A DNA stretch of 64,000 nucleotides from Patiria pectinifera (GCA_029964075.1 CM057145.1:1922001-1986000); one strand, 5' to 3'; positions 11,001 to 21,310 are shown, numbered from the stretch's first letter. The notes: generated by a model from the letters alone, not told the origin. Numbers and translations: made by a program.

Positions 11001-14000
11001 GGGCAAGTCCACACAACGTCGCTGCTACCTGGTTTATGTGGACATATTTTCTTCGGGAGTCCACACAGTGAATGCAATGCTTGTCCAACGATACAAGCGT
11101 TTCACAACGTACGTGCTGACTACTGCACGTATAAAGTCATAGCACAACAAACACTCCCTGTGGGATATCACGTACGTGATATCCCACATACAGGGAGTGT
11201 GTCTTGATTTTTTATCAACTTAACACTTGATCGTTCTAGGCCGGGGAAAATACAGTATTCAAGACAGCGGTGTAACAATCGTAATTTTACTCTGTAGCCC
11301 TAAAAAAATTGCTCTAACAATAATATGGGCCTGATATGAAAAAGTAAAAGTATGCCTCCTATTCAGGCTGTTGTCATTTTAATGACATCAATTAGAGGAC
11401 CTCATACAGGGCGAGTCAAAAAGTAGTTTTGGTCATCTAAAAGTAGTTTACTTAGTTGACTTACCAGTCATAATTATTTTTGGTGCTACATAATTCTTTT
11501 AAATATGAAATATATTGTTTGGGGTTTGGGTTCCGCTGTTTTGGACTCACCCTGTTTATATGTGCTAGTAGGCTAGGCCATCAAGCTACTTTGAATGTGA
11601 AGGGGGGATGAAGAGAGAGAAAAAAAATTATCATTCAGTAAAAAATTATCGATTGCTTTAATTGAGCGGTATTGCCTGGTCATAGATGCCCTCCTTCTAA
11701 TTAAGCACCTGAACGCATTAGCTTTTTTTCTGAGATATGGTATAGAGGCGATAGGGGGCGTTGTTTGGTTTGGGGGCGAACATATTTATGAGCAGTTATG
11801 CCAAAAAAAAAAAGTCTCCGGTTTCTGGTATGCGCGCGCGTCGCCGTAGCCATGCGCGTCGGCAAAATGAAAAAGTTTTTTTTTAATGAAAGATGATGTC
11901 CCAAAACCGCCAAACTCACTGGTTTGACTGGAATACTGCTGCTGCACAATTTTAACGTGTTTTTAGATTGGGTTATGGTCGAGAATAAGCTTTATGTGGC
12001 CTCTCTGGACTCCCATATATTTGCACTAAGTTTAGACGGACACCATTTGCAGTCATCAGCACACATTTGAAGCAAAAAAGTCAGGTAAAAAAAAAAAAAG
12101 CCGCGTCGCCGCATCACTTTTTGGGCAAGCTTCATACCAGAAACTGGAGACTTTTTTTTTGGCCTGACACTAACTTATAGCGCCTCCTATTGTGTCCGCC
12201 ATAACTCATAAAGGCTAATGTTACGCGATTTGCGGTCGACCCACTCGAATTAGTCCCAGGAAATATTTGACCCGAAATTCAGGTTTTATTTCGCATGATG
12301 CTTTTCAGGGTCAACATGACCCCTTTATTGGTCAAAGTGACACGGAGAATGATCCGGAGAACTGTCGTTTTTGACTCTGAAAAGTATTAAAGGGCCCATG
12401 ACATGAAGTTTACTTCAGAATATTATTTTGTGCCACATTCTACTCTACTAAAATGTATGAAAACAACTTGGCATCCCTTTTTGGTTTATCTAATTGAAAC
12501 TTGCACTTTAAACATTTAAAGTGTACCATGCTTTTTTTGGGACAAATGAGGGCGCTGTTGCTGTGATGTCATTTTAGGAACACCCTGTTCAGCTGAGGGG
12601 TTTTCTGTGCCAATACCCGAAATTTGCTCATTGCGTTTTGTGAGAAAACGTTGCTCATTGGCTTACTGCCATGTGCTGAAATAACGAATTAACAAAGAAC
12701 ATACAATTCCCGCCAGCAGAATATCCAAACTTCTGGCAAATGTTGGTGCCGAAGTAGCTGTCACATTTAGTTTTCTGCCTGATATGATATCACACTAATG
12801 CTCATGAATATGGAAATTTGTATTAGCATAAAGACCAAAAGGCACCAAAAGGCCGCTAAAATGTTGAAATGAAAATTGAAAATAAAGTTAAATGGGACAC
12901 GAAGAAGCATTTACAAGGACTGCATTAAAAATACATTGCATGTGCCTCTAAACCAAATAAAACCTGTATTCTTGGTCAATCTGACCGGCAACTTTTTGTG
13001 GAGTGCAAGACCCTCCTGTATGCAATCTGCATGTAACGTACTATTCACTGCTTTATCTGGAGTGTCATGGCCTAGCGCTTAAGAGCACCACACCGGACTC
13101 ATGGTGTTTCAGAGGCATCAGAATGTGGGTTCGCGCCCCCCCCCCCCGGGTCTGGACACTTGTGCCCTCAAGCAAGGCACTTAACCATTAATGCTTCGTC
13201 CTTTGGATGGACGTAAAACTGTAGGTCCCGTGTGTTGTGTGATGCAGTAACACTTATCACTAAGAGAAGGGGTTTGCCCCGGTGTTTCTGGTCTCCTGTT
13301 AAAACTCCCCTGCGGAGTACCATGGAAATATGAACGGAAGGAGCCAGAACTCCAGTACCTCAAAGCATAGAGCTAGGACCCAAGGAGTTCGTACTCCAAG
13401 ACTTCAAAAGTAAAATGATCGTCGCCGCGCTCGAAAGCTACAATAGAAAGCACCTGGCGCCAGCTTGCTCAGTTGCTCACTACGCTAATCTCGACACAAT
13501 AGAGATCCGCGCTCACTAATGCCAAAAAGGAGTTTGCATGGCTTCGTAGACAGTACCATGGTAAATACGCATGCGCAGTTGTCATACATCGCTAAAAATG
13601 AATGATTTTGAAGTGTTTGTTCGAAGTTGGATGATACTGTATATAAATGTGGTCAACATCACTGGAACAATCATTTCATGAAGAACAAAATGCTCTGTAC
13701 CTTTAGTGTGAAAACTTGTGAAATTTTCCAAAAAAACACATTTCATCAATGATATATTGCCAATTAAAATGTCTGAAAATACATGAAAACTTGTCTGAAA
13801 GAAATCCAATTTATCTCCAAATTACAGGGACAGATAACCTCTTAAGCACCAACAACTGCACATTGCTAACTTGAGTTCATAACTCACATCTAACAACTGC
13901 GCAGTTGTAAAAACATATCTTGTCGTAAAATATATTTTTCAAAAAAGAGCAGCGACGTGACATGACTTATTATGCAGCATATAGGGAGGTTGTTGGTTAC

Positions 14001-17000
14001 CAACTAAAAAGGCGGCGACGATCATCGTGTTCAAAGGCCGCTGGCATTTACGCTTTGAATGGTCGAGGCTTGCGGTCACAGTGCTGTAGCTATAGACATT
14101 CCCGAGGGATTGGTATGTTAATGGCAAAATGTAAATCGCCCAAGAGTTCTGACTCCTTGGGTCCTAGCTCTATGCTCAAAGTGATAATCATCGCCGCGCT
14201 CGAAAGCAACAATAGAAAGCACCTGACAGTCTGCTTGCTCAATCGCTCACTTTGCTAATACCTATAGAAAAGAGATCAGATAGAGTTTGCGTTGCTTTGT
14301 GGATAGCGCCATGTATATACACATGCGCAGTTGTCATACATCGCCAAAAATGGATGATTTTCAAAGTGTTTGTTCGGAGTTGGCTAATACTGGCTAACAA
14401 AGTGGTCATAAATCACTGAAACAATCATTTCATGACGAACAAAATGCTCTATACCTTTAGTATGAAAACTTGTGAAATTTCCCAAAATATCTCATTTCAC
14501 AAATGATGTATTGCCAATTTAAATTTCCGAAAAGACATGATAACTCATCGGAAAAGAATTAAATATTATCAAATAACAGGAACATTTAGCGCTTTCAAGG
14601 ACCAACATTTGCACATCGATAACTTGAATTCATAACTCACGTCTGACAACTGCGCAGTGTTCAAAACCTATTTTGTCGTAAGCTTTATTATTAAAAAAAA
14701 AAAAAAAAAGCCATGACTTTTTATGCAGCATATAGGAAGGTTGTTGGTTAACAACCAAAAAGGTGGCGACGGTCATCGTGTTCAAAGGCCGCTTGCAGTC
14801 ACGCAATGAATGGTCCTGGGTTGCGGTCACAGTACTTTAGCTGGACATTCCCGAGGGATTGGAATGTTAATGGTCAAAATGTAAATCGCCCAGGAGGTCT
14901 GACTCCTTGGGCCCTAGCTCTATGGGAGTACTTAGGAGAAGAACCAAGTACCAATATATCTGATTTCATTTTCTATAAGGTGGACATTCAATCCTAGTAA
15001 TGACGTAGCACACGCTGTCTGGCAGGCATTCCATGATCACCAGGAAGGCAAGGTCACCAATGGAAATGCTTGGGATCCAGTTACTGTGGCTGGTACGTGT
15101 TGCACCTGATAAATATCCATGCACCTCGTACATAGTTATAAGTCGAACGCATTTCTTTCATTGGTCAATGTCCCAATGCGTCTGGGATGTAAAACTAACC
15201 ACCACGCAGGCGGCTGCTCGGCATAAGGGTACACCCCGGTAAATAGGCCAAAAAAATCCGTCCGCCAAGCTCATGAATAAAAGTTATACACTAAAATTAT
15301 TTATAGAGTTTTGATAGCTATGACATGGAATGGGGGAATTGAAGAGATATGGCAATGCACCTCTGGCCTGGACTTGGTGCTTCCAATTCTGATTATTTGG
15401 ATGCAATTAATTGGGCCCGAAAGTGGCGCTATTTAGCCATGTTGTGGAGGTATCTTTTTTTCCAAGATGGCTACTTTTCCAGTTTGGGAAACATCACTCG
15501 TTTTAGGGGTGGTCTTTTTTTGGGTGAGAATTTCTCGAAAAGTCAATGGTCAACCCACCAACAATTGAAAAGAAAATGAAAGATGACATGTTGATCATCG
15601 TTTTTCTGGGCAGCCTGAACGCCTGTGAGAGTTCTGAGTATTTTAAAAAGAATGTTTAAGTATGGCCATTTATCACTGGGTCTATGGGAAATGTATACTG
15701 GGATGCACCCAAAGAGTGCTAGACGGACTTTGACGGGTCAGGGGTAGTCTGGTTCCCTGACCTGACAATTTCCCCGACGCCCTGACGTCTTTATGTAGGT
15801 CAGATAGCCGCCACGGCTAAAAATAAACATGATGATCCTTTCCGAAGCGCATCATTTCCGGTTTGCCTTTATCATTAAAAGCTCTTATTATATTCCTGTA
15901 AGAAAATGTTAACTGATGTTGAGCTGGAATTTTCAAAGTTAGGGACCTAAAAGCAGGCGAAGCCGACATGGAGACCAAGCCGAGTTTTGGAATACCCCTA
16001 TGGGTAACCGTCGTCAGATTCAAATTAGTACATGCATGACGCAGCAGAGCTCGCCCCCATACGATCCAAGTGCATATACGATATCGTCGCCGTTTTCATG
16101 AAGAGGCGAATTTAGTATTTCACCGTCTGAACAAACATTCGAGATAATCGCAATTAAAGTTGGTCCCTTTTTCATTTGACAATTTGAAACTTAAAGATGC
16201 ATAAAAATATGCAAGATTTAGGTGTCAGAGGAAAGAAGAGCTTCTAATCTTCCTAAATATAGCAAACTTTAAGAAAAATAGGTGATTAGTTTGGCAGAAT
16301 TAATCAATTAAGAGACGTGGCTGTTCGTGAAAACGAAAAAAAAAACACACCAATTAGCAAAACCGCCCCTTCGTGAAAAAGCTAAAGTGGCAACGCGCAG
16401 ATTTCGCCCCTCGGTCTGAGACAATGCATTTTTTGTACAGTACGCGCAGATTCTGCCCCACTGCGCATGCGCCTTGAAATTCACCCCTTCGTGAAAACGT
16501 GTTATTGCACGCGCATGGAATTCGCCCCTTCGTGATAATACGCGCTATTGTATTACAATGTATTTATTTACTGAAAATTTATTAATACCATAGAGTGCGG
16601 AAATTCGCCCCGCAAAACGGTACTTTTGGCAAATTCGCCCATTCGTTAATTAGGTTAATTAAGATTTTAATTAATTTTTTGAAAGTATAGCCTCACCAGG
16701 TTGTAGATATTGATATATTTACTCATTTTCACAAAAAAAATACAACATTTCGAAAAACAGACGATTTTCATTAAATTCGCCATTCGTGAAAACGGTGACG
16801 ATATGAACAAAGTCGTTATTGAATTTCTTGTTTTTAAAATGCAACAATGAACATATGAACCCATTTTTTTTAATAAGCATGGCAGGTAATTACATCATAT
16901 TTTATACCCGGAAATACCCGGTTGCCCTCTGAGAGTGTCGACAAAATGCGTTCGGTAACTAACTCCGGACATTTTCGGAAACGGGGGGGGGGGGGGGGTT

Positions 17001-20000
17001 TTCCTCCCCTTTCTATTTTTAGTAGTGGCGGCTACCTGACCTAAGGATAGTCAGAAATAGTCATTGATCTTTTGGTCTGGGAACCAGACTTGGTCGGGGT
17101 TGCTTCCGAAAATTCAATTAAATATTTGAACACTATCTAGGCTAACGTGAACACCTCATATGGTTTACTTTGAAAATTAGACAATTACCATTTCAAATAT
17201 TTTGGGACTCTGCTTTTCAGGAACGGCGCCTGGACGTACACAAGACTCTTTCCACTATCGCCAGGAACATGGCGTCAAGTCTCTCCAAATTGACGACGAC
17301 AATTGTGACTGTTACACGTCATTGAGTATCGGCCACGGCATGTGCGGTCAGGGTTTCCACACCGGAAATGGTCCGGAAAACGTGTACGGTGTGGATATGT
17401 TGTATGATAGCCACTGCCAAACGCCCTCACCGTCAAACAGCCTGCTTTTGTACTTCAGAGGTATGTACTGGTGATGGTCCCTATACTAACGTAGCGCGTC
17501 TCGTAAGGGCCAATTAAAGCCTAGTTATGCATATCAAACCTTAAACGCACTTTGCACGAAATGATGTTAATCGGAAAGAACATTTAAAGTAGGATATAAA
17601 CATCCACACAACTATCATTTAAACAAACTGGGCGTTTTCAGGCACGGATCCAAACAAAATACAAATTCCAAATAAATAACCCCTCCTGTGACACCCCCCA
17701 AAAATTATACTTGTATGATGTCCGCCTGTTCAAAATACGGTACATCATTCTGTAATCTAGTGTTAATAATCGTTGAATGTGAACAGCGCCCCCTATTGAA
17801 ATATGGTCCCCCAGTTTTTGATTTTACGGTGGCCAGGAGTCCGGAGTAAAAACATGTGTACATTTTCAGATTTTGTTGCTGATAAACCCCCCCCCCCCCC
17901 GAAAATTCCTGGATCCGCCCCTGGTTTTTGTGTTATTACTGTATTATGCGTGCGAGAACGACTTTTGGGGTCCACCTTTGCGACACCAAAAAGTCGAGCT
18001 GTTTGGGTGCTAGTTGTGATTTCATCCGTGTTCGGATGTATAGTTTGGGAAAAGAAAATTCACGTACGGGATGACCTCTTTTTGGCAATTTACATCAATG
18101 AAATTAATTTTTTTTTTCACCATTAAAAAAAAATGGTTTCTTAAAATTCATCAGGTTCTTAATTTTTGACAAAATACAGGGTGATTAAAGAAAAACGAAA
18201 CCCAAATGTCAGGACAATTGCTCTAGTGAAGTTCTGTACGTAGCACTTTCAAAATCTAGGATATAAAAGCACAATTCATAAGCTTTCCTTTAGTACAAAA
18301 TCACTCATGTAATTTTTAAGTTATGGAATTTTAAACACAAGCACCGTTTTAAAGTTCTGTCCACAGATCACGAAAAGGTAAGTGATCTTTCAGGAAAAAA
18401 GGAAAACAAATCAGGGCTGTTTGTAAATTGTTTTCGTTTTGCTGAAAGAACTCACCCCTTTGCTGCCAACAAAAATGATACAAGCAACTACATTTGTATG
18501 CATATGCTATCATTATAGTTACACTCATAACATTAAGTCTAACTTTACCAACAAATATAGTATTCGAATGCAGTTCTTGTTTTAATTATTTTGTGGTAAA
18601 GAATACCAATAAATACAATATTATATTTTCAAAATCCTCAATCCAGTTATGCTTAAAATGTACAACAAAATAGTACTAATATCCACGCATTCATTCACAT
18701 TTTCGGTATAGGCCAACACTGTATCACAAAAAAGGAAAACGTTCAGAATAGTTATCGAAGTACGCTGTTTTGCCATAAAATTGTATTAGCATGTCAGATC
18801 GGAGTTAATCTTCGCCTATAATTGATGGCATTTTCCGTGCAATATTGTTTCAGAACGGTTGTAGTACAGGTTTGTTGTGTATCAAAATGTTGTCAAGTGG
18901 TCAGACGGCAGCAACCTGCCGTTAAGGGAGCTTCCTATTCTTGTTGACAAGATGGTTGATTATTCATGGCCACTTGGCATTGATATTGTATGTTCCATGC
19001 ATGGTTGCAGGACTGTACTGCAGTTTGTAGTACACGCAAGGGTAAACTATTTGCTGTCAATTGTTCAACTCTGAGACTGGTTAAAGGGAATATACAACAT
19101 TTGCAAACGACAAAAACAAATTTACCAAATTATTATCAAATACCTAACTGGACTATTAGTAAATGACAGTTTAAAGCATCCTGTTATATCATGGCACCTG
19201 GTGTACTGTCATTTTCAAAAAAGTTCACTTTTTGTATCACTTTCCTACGTTTGTCGTCTGACCTGCGTTGGAAAAAAATGGTTGTTCAAATACTGCCCCC
19301 GATTTACCATTGTTTGGACCCACACATTTCAGGATAATATAACAAATTACGTAAAACGACAACGACAACAACGACAAAAAAAGTGCGACTGCACAATAAG
19401 CTATGGCCGTCTTGCATGAAAGTCTTTCATGAAATGATACAATTACACATGTACTCACTAGGTCGTGATTGTCAAATGAAATAAGGATTTCCCAATGCAT
19501 GAATTAAAGTCTTGCATGCAATGATACACAAACTTGGTTTTGATTAAGGGAATAAATGTGTGCTCTGGAGGTTTTTATCACTCTGTTTAAGACCACTTAG
19601 AGTCTGGGTGCTGATAATTACCCGAGCCGGAGGCGAGGGTAATTATCAGCACCCAGACTCTAAGTGGTCTTAAACAGAGTGATAAATACCGACGGAGCAC
19701 ATATTTATTCCCATTCATAAATACCTTTTCGGTAAGAAAAAATCATATAATTCGTTCAAAACATCCCGATTTTGTTCAACAAATTCACTTTATGCTTTTT
19801 GAAACATCCCTCTTGCAAAATAATGGAGTGTTCAGCTGGCGAGTAAGATGTAAACAACCCTTTTATGGAGATTGACGCGCGCGTATCATGTTCTGTGCGA
19901 TGTCGCGCAGAACGCACCTGGCGCGTTGCGTTTTGAATTTAGAACTATAACATTCTGACTCCCTGGTAGTGTTGCACATGCCTACGTGAGGATTGTGAAC

Positions 20001-20848
20001 GTTCAACCAATGAAACGATAAGAGGCACTGTGGACTACTTTTAGGAGTCCACATTTTTAGGAGTCCACAGTGGACTATTTTTAGGAGTCCACATTTTATT
20101 GTGACACTGGAAAAGTGTTTAAGACCAGCTAGCCATGTCTTTATCATCCGTTTAAGACCGGCCACGTGACGGGCTCTCGACCAATAGGAATAGCTAAACT
20201 GTCTGAGGTATTTATGAATGTCAATTGAAATAAGAATTTCCCATTTTGTTGAAAGTCACAATGCAAAATAATAGTGACCTTCATAATGAAACTGTATCCT
20301 CACTCCAAGCCATGGAGACTCGTGAACCTGTCACAGGGCCAGAGGCAGGTGTAATGTATAGTGATAGGTGTGTAGAAGCCCCCTAGCTCCTCAAGTTTAT
20401 GGCGTGTGTATATACCACGTGACTATTACATTCACACACATTTTCTTGCCCCTATTGAAAAAAAACCCTAAACAATGTGACGAATTGTACACACAAAAAA
20501 ATTCGTCAAGTATTTATCGTGTTTGCTTTTTTTTTGGACAGTTAACATTTGGTACTTAAATTATGGGTGAGTAAGGGGGTTCGTTTTTTGTCATTTTTTT
20601 TTTTGGGGGGGGAATACCAACCGACCGACTGACACCCGAGTGACTTGTAGAAGCTCTGTTGTCAGAGCTTAAAAACAGGACATTCGCCGCAGCCTGAAAT
20701 TAAATGACATCCCAAAATAGCAATGGTTTTGAAATGAATTCCGGTTTGTTTTACAGATGACGATGAGTGTGCTATCGTCACATGCCCTACCGGGTACCAC
20801 TGCGTCGATGGTATCAACTCCTCCACTTGCGTAGAAGGGACTGAGTAA
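4853..20848 (+). CDS. Secreted protein of unknown family, seven exons, 356 residues
   Basis: Exons 4853-5069, 6986-7177, 9769-9870, 10327-10441, 14980-15092, 17221-17460 and 20757-20848 join at AG/GT sites in consistent phase to exactly 357 codons including the stop. Residues 1-20 form a signal peptide (MASVLILMFILCLTAQQVIA). Residues ~100-120 form a short amphipathic helix, probably a coiled coil (ILRSLQQTVEELKTIVAEL), flanked by Cys. Residues ~137-326 form a domain I do not recognise, starting with a Trp-rich strand (LFWWWTG) and containing a DDDNCDCYTS segment. Residues 327-356 begin like a calcium-binding EGF module (DDDEC) but stop after four Cys. A helix before a globular C-terminal domain resembles oligomeric secreted lectins, but no family is claimed. 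The 5' UTR may hold unseen exons. Confidence 0.75.
5070..6240. other. Intron 1, first part: nothing certain
   Basis: The motif GCGAAGCACG near 5148 is inverted relative to CGTGCTTCGGGAAGC near 5960, suggesting a degenerate foldback element of about 850 bases. An open frame at 5749-5988 (+) starts like a signal peptide but has no splice context or domain and is not called. Confidence 0.3.
6241..6600. repeat. Foldback element with three 40-bp tandem units
   Basis: GTTTGTTTATGGCGTAAATC at ~6270 is inverted at ~6515 (GATTTACACCATAAACAAAC). Between them a 40-bp unit containing GGAAAACGTGTACAAAACCA is repeated three times at about 6359-6478. Open frames here follow the tandem units and are not genes. 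Confidence 0.65.
6713..6760. repeat. Microsatellite (CA/TG)n and G-run
   Basis: Short ACAC and GTGT tracts meet in an inverted arrangement and run into an uninterrupted G-tract. The G-run is likely to vary in length between alleles and reads. Confidence 0.8.
6986..7177 (+). CDS. Secreted-protein gene, exon 2 (coiled coil)
   Basis: The acceptor follows a pyrimidine tract (TTTCTGTTTCTGCAACAG) and the donor is GAGG|GTAAGT, both phase 1. It encodes NTT and NVT glycosylation sequons, four Cys, and a heptad-like Leu/Val/Ile pattern suggesting oligomerisation. An alternative upstream AG at 6959 would not keep the phase as well. Confidence 0.72.
7594..8316. repeat. TIR element with iterated end motif (family E1)
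   Basis: The ends ATATCGTCGGTGTTTTCACG and its inverted partner (AAAACACCGACGATAT) define a ~720-bp element. The sub-terminal phrase TTTTCACGAAGTGACAAA is also repeated inside near 7785 and 7981, with a diverged copy near 8050. No protein is encoded. A related element with a different internal phrase is at 16079-16804. Confidence 0.75.
8366..9385 (+). repeat. Tandem array, six ~144-bp units with AGGTCA-type half sites
   Basis: Units begin near 8453, 8597, 8743, 8887, 9043 and 9187 (spacing 144-156), with a partial seventh at 9331. Each carries AACTTGAGTTAGAAAT, a GGTTGCCCTT segment and a block like GGTCAAAGGTCAAGGTCACC. The array is framed by CCGAGAGGCTCGAGGGG on the left and GGCCGAGGGGTTTC on the right, so it is probably the body of a mobile element. 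It lies in intron 2. Confidence 0.85.
9769..9870 (+). CDS. Secreted-protein gene, exon 3
   Basis: A 34-codon exon, phase 1-1, between CTTCAG and GTAAAA. It encodes a Trp-rich strand: five Trp in about 16 residues (WRLFWWWTGTVWPG). No database family is recognised. It opens the unknown domain. Confidence 0.7.
9903..10055 (+). repeat. Hexanucleotide repeat (CATGTC)n
   Basis: Degenerate copies of CATGTC/CCATGT run for about 150 bases. The opposite strand gives a false Met-Asp-rich frame. A long G-run follows at ~10068-10083. Confidence 0.85.
10327..10441 (+). CDS. Secreted-protein gene, exon 4
   Basis: It begins after CATTACAG and ends in phase 2 before GTACGT. It encodes an acidic start DEYGECESS, two Cys, and a GRDSAGNVY segment that continues into the next exon. 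Confidence 0.7.
10515..11285. repeat. Foldback element, family A, longer copy
   Basis: Left arm TTATACCTCTGTCTTGGATT near 10607 and right arm TATTCAAGACAGCGGTGTAA near 11257, with TTGATCGTTCTAGGCC at the right side. It contains the inverted sequence GGGATATCACGTACGTGATA near 11162. It matches the 2550-3250 copy. Some open frames occur inside but share no domain. Confidence 0.65.
11800..12163. repeat. Foldback element, family B, complete copy
   Basis: Ends are AAAGTCTCCGGTTTCTGGT at 11811 and the inverse ACCAGAAACTGGAGACTTT ending near 12154, each extended by an A/T run and GCC/GGC. The interior is non-coding with GCGTCGCCG patches near both ends. Confidence 0.75.
12395..12965 (+). repeat. 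Dispersed repeat G, copy 1
   Basis: Aligned by eye to 24030-24615. Shared phrases include AAAGGGCCCATGACAT, ATGAGGGCGCT, GCTGTGATGTCAT, TGCTCATTGGCTTA and TTCTGGCAAATG. No coding potential. The copies are clearly diverged, so the family is old. Confidence 0.75.
13053..13340 (+). mobile_element. tRNA-derived SINE
   Basis: Polymerase III A-box-like TGGCCTAGCGCTTAAGAGC at 13067 and B-box-like GGGTTCGCGCCC at 13128 are spaced as in a tRNA gene. The body contains CAAGCAAGGCACTTAACC and a GGACGTAAAACTGTAGGTCC segment, which resembles a conserved central domain seen in several animal SINE families (from memory). Part of its open reading is spurious. Confidence 0.7.
13363..14175. mobile_element. TIR element H, first unit of a tandem dimer
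   Basis: The left end ATAGAGCTAGGACCCAAGGA is inverted at 14150-14175 (TCCTTGGGTCCTAGCTCTAT). The interior has no recognisable transposase. Phrases such as CATGCGCAGTTGTCATACAT are repeated in the second unit. It lies in intron 4. Confidence 0.75.
14145..14930. mobile_element. TIR element H, second unit sharing the central end
   Basis: This unit runs from the shared central end to a third end at ~14900-14930 (TCCTTGGGCCCTAGCTCTAT). Its body matches the first unit along its length, giving the order end-body-end-body-end. It finishes about 50 bases before exon 5 of the secreted-protein gene. Confidence 0.72.
14980..15092 (+). CDS. Secreted-protein gene, exon 5
   Basis: The phase-2 acceptor after TTCTATAAG restores an Arg codon, and the frame reads WTFNPSNDVAHAVWQAFHD onward. 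The donor GTACGT is phase 1. The exon lies immediately 3' of the tandem TIR-element dimer at 13363-14930. Confidence 0.7.
15746..17090. mobile_element. TIR element with AGTCTGGTTCCCTGACC ends, carrying a nested element
   Basis: The left end AGTCTGGTTCCCTGACC continues to GTCAGATAGCCGCCAC. The right end GTGGCGGCTACCTGACC continues to GGGAACCAGACT at 17090. The interior is occupied mainly by the E2 element at 16079-16804. Similar ends occur at 32790-32872, 42442-42523 and ~22000. Confidence 0.7.
16079..16804. repeat. TIR element with iterated end motif (family E2), nested
   Basis: Ends ATATCGTCGCCGTTTTCATG and the inverse GTGAAAACGGTGACGATAT. The phrase AATTCGCCCCTTCGTG or close variants recurs at least five times between 16380 and 16780. 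It lies inside the 15746-17090 element, so it inserted later. Its layout matches E1 at 7594-8316. Confidence 0.72.
17221..17460 (+). CDS. Secreted-protein gene, exon 6
   Basis: An 80-codon exon, phase 1-1, between CTTTTCAG and GTATGT. It encodes four Cys in SLQIDDDNCDCYTS, HGMCGQG and DSHCQTP, and ends in SLLLYFR, a hydrophobic closing strand. The acidic DDD run next to Cys could bind calcium, which is inference. Confidence 0.75.
17461..18176. other. Intron 6, first part
   Basis: No exon seen. It contains a C-run at ~17888 followed by TTCCTGGATCCGCCCCTG, a phrase that commonly ends G/C-run-bearing repeats; a similar phrase is at ~2279. Otherwise AT-rich unrecognised DNA. Confidence 0.4.
18177..18465 (+). 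repeat. Dispersed foldback family F, left portion
   Basis: It starts CAGGGTGATTAAAGAAAAAC and shares GTGAAGTTCTGTACGTAGCA, AAATCTAGGATATAAA and CGTTTTGCTGAAAGAAC with the fuller copy at 52118-52556 and the copy at 20990-21310. Confidence 0.7.
18466..19080. other. Intron 6, middle part: no exon accepted
   Basis: An open frame at 18877-19074 contains KWSDGS, faintly like the middle of a C-type lectin domain. It lacks the flanking lectin Cys pattern and good splice sites, and lies in a gene with no lectin half. It is noted, not called. Confidence 0.3.
19081..19236 (-). repeat. Dispersed repeat I, one end only
   Basis: TTAAAGGGAATATACAACAT and the next 150 bases match the inverted right end of the 42288-42806 copy, including CCTGGTGTACTGTCATTTTC. 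Confidence 0.65.
19546..20225 (+). mobile_element. Non-autonomous element J with a near-perfect hairpin end
   Basis: The first ~165 bases (19548-19712) fold into arms of about 80 bases centred on CCCGAGCCGGAGGCGAGGG. The rest carries GACGCGCGCGT, CGATGTCGCGCAGAACGC and CCTACGTGAGGATTGTGAAC, and ends near GGTATTTATGAATG. Copies lie at 36204-36935, 55437-56090 (inverted) and 53925-54130 (partial). No protein is encoded. Confidence 0.8.
20757..20848 (+). CDS. Secreted-protein gene, terminal exon (short EGF-like end)
   Basis: The exon starts in phase 1 after TGTTTTACAG and stops at TAA 20846-20848. DDDECAIVTC and the following GYHCVDG resemble the start of a calcium-binding EGF domain. The protein ends after the fourth Cys, so the last two Cys of a normal EGF fold are absent. 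Confidence 0.75.
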
Positions 20849-20967
20849 ACGGCCGGCTACCAACGATGTCAAATCATGTTGATGCCGAAACCAGTTTTAG
20901 GTTTGACCTTCAATGATAGTAATGCTGTGGCGCTACTATTATGCTGATACAGTGTACAATGATCATT

Positions 20968-20973
20968 ATTAAA
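20968..20973 (+). promoter_or_regulatory. Poly(A) signal ATTAAA
   Basis: The common variant signal ATTAAA lies 120 bases after the stop codon of the secreted-protein gene. A GT-rich stretch (TTTGTTGTG) follows within 15 bases. A repeat begins at 20990, so the 3' end is expected just before or within it. Confidence 0.5.
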
Positions 20974-20989
20974 GTGCTACTTTGTTGTG

Positions 20990-21310
20990 CAGGGTGATTA
21001 AAAAAGAAACCCAAATGTCAGGATCATTTTTTAATGAAGTTCTGCATGTAGTACTTGCAAAATATAGGATATGAAATCCCAATTAATTAGCTTTCTTTTA
21101 GTACAAGAATCATTCGAATCACTCATGTACACCCACATGTGATTTTTTTTTCGTTTTGCTGAAAGAACGCTTACTTTGTTGTGATCCGTGGACTTAACTT
21201 CAAAACGGTGTTTGTTTTCAACATTCCGTATTAAACTTGAATAGTACATGAGTGAACTTCACTAAGTATTTGGTCCTGCCATTTGGTTATATTTTTTTAC
21301 TCACCATGTA
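20990..21310 (+). repeat. Dispersed foldback family F, second copy
   Basis: CAGGGTGATTAAAAAAGAAA begins 17 bases after the poly(A) signal of the secreted-protein gene. It continues with the family's AAATATAGGATATGAAATCC and TTTTGCTGAAAGAACG and ends near an inverted end. The remainder to 21840 is AT-rich and unrecognised. Confidence 0.65.

Noticed and set aside
18877-19074. Frame with KWSDGS, like the middle of a C-type lectin
   Set aside because: No lectin Cys spacing, no good acceptor/donor, and it lies inside another gene upstream of the lectin.
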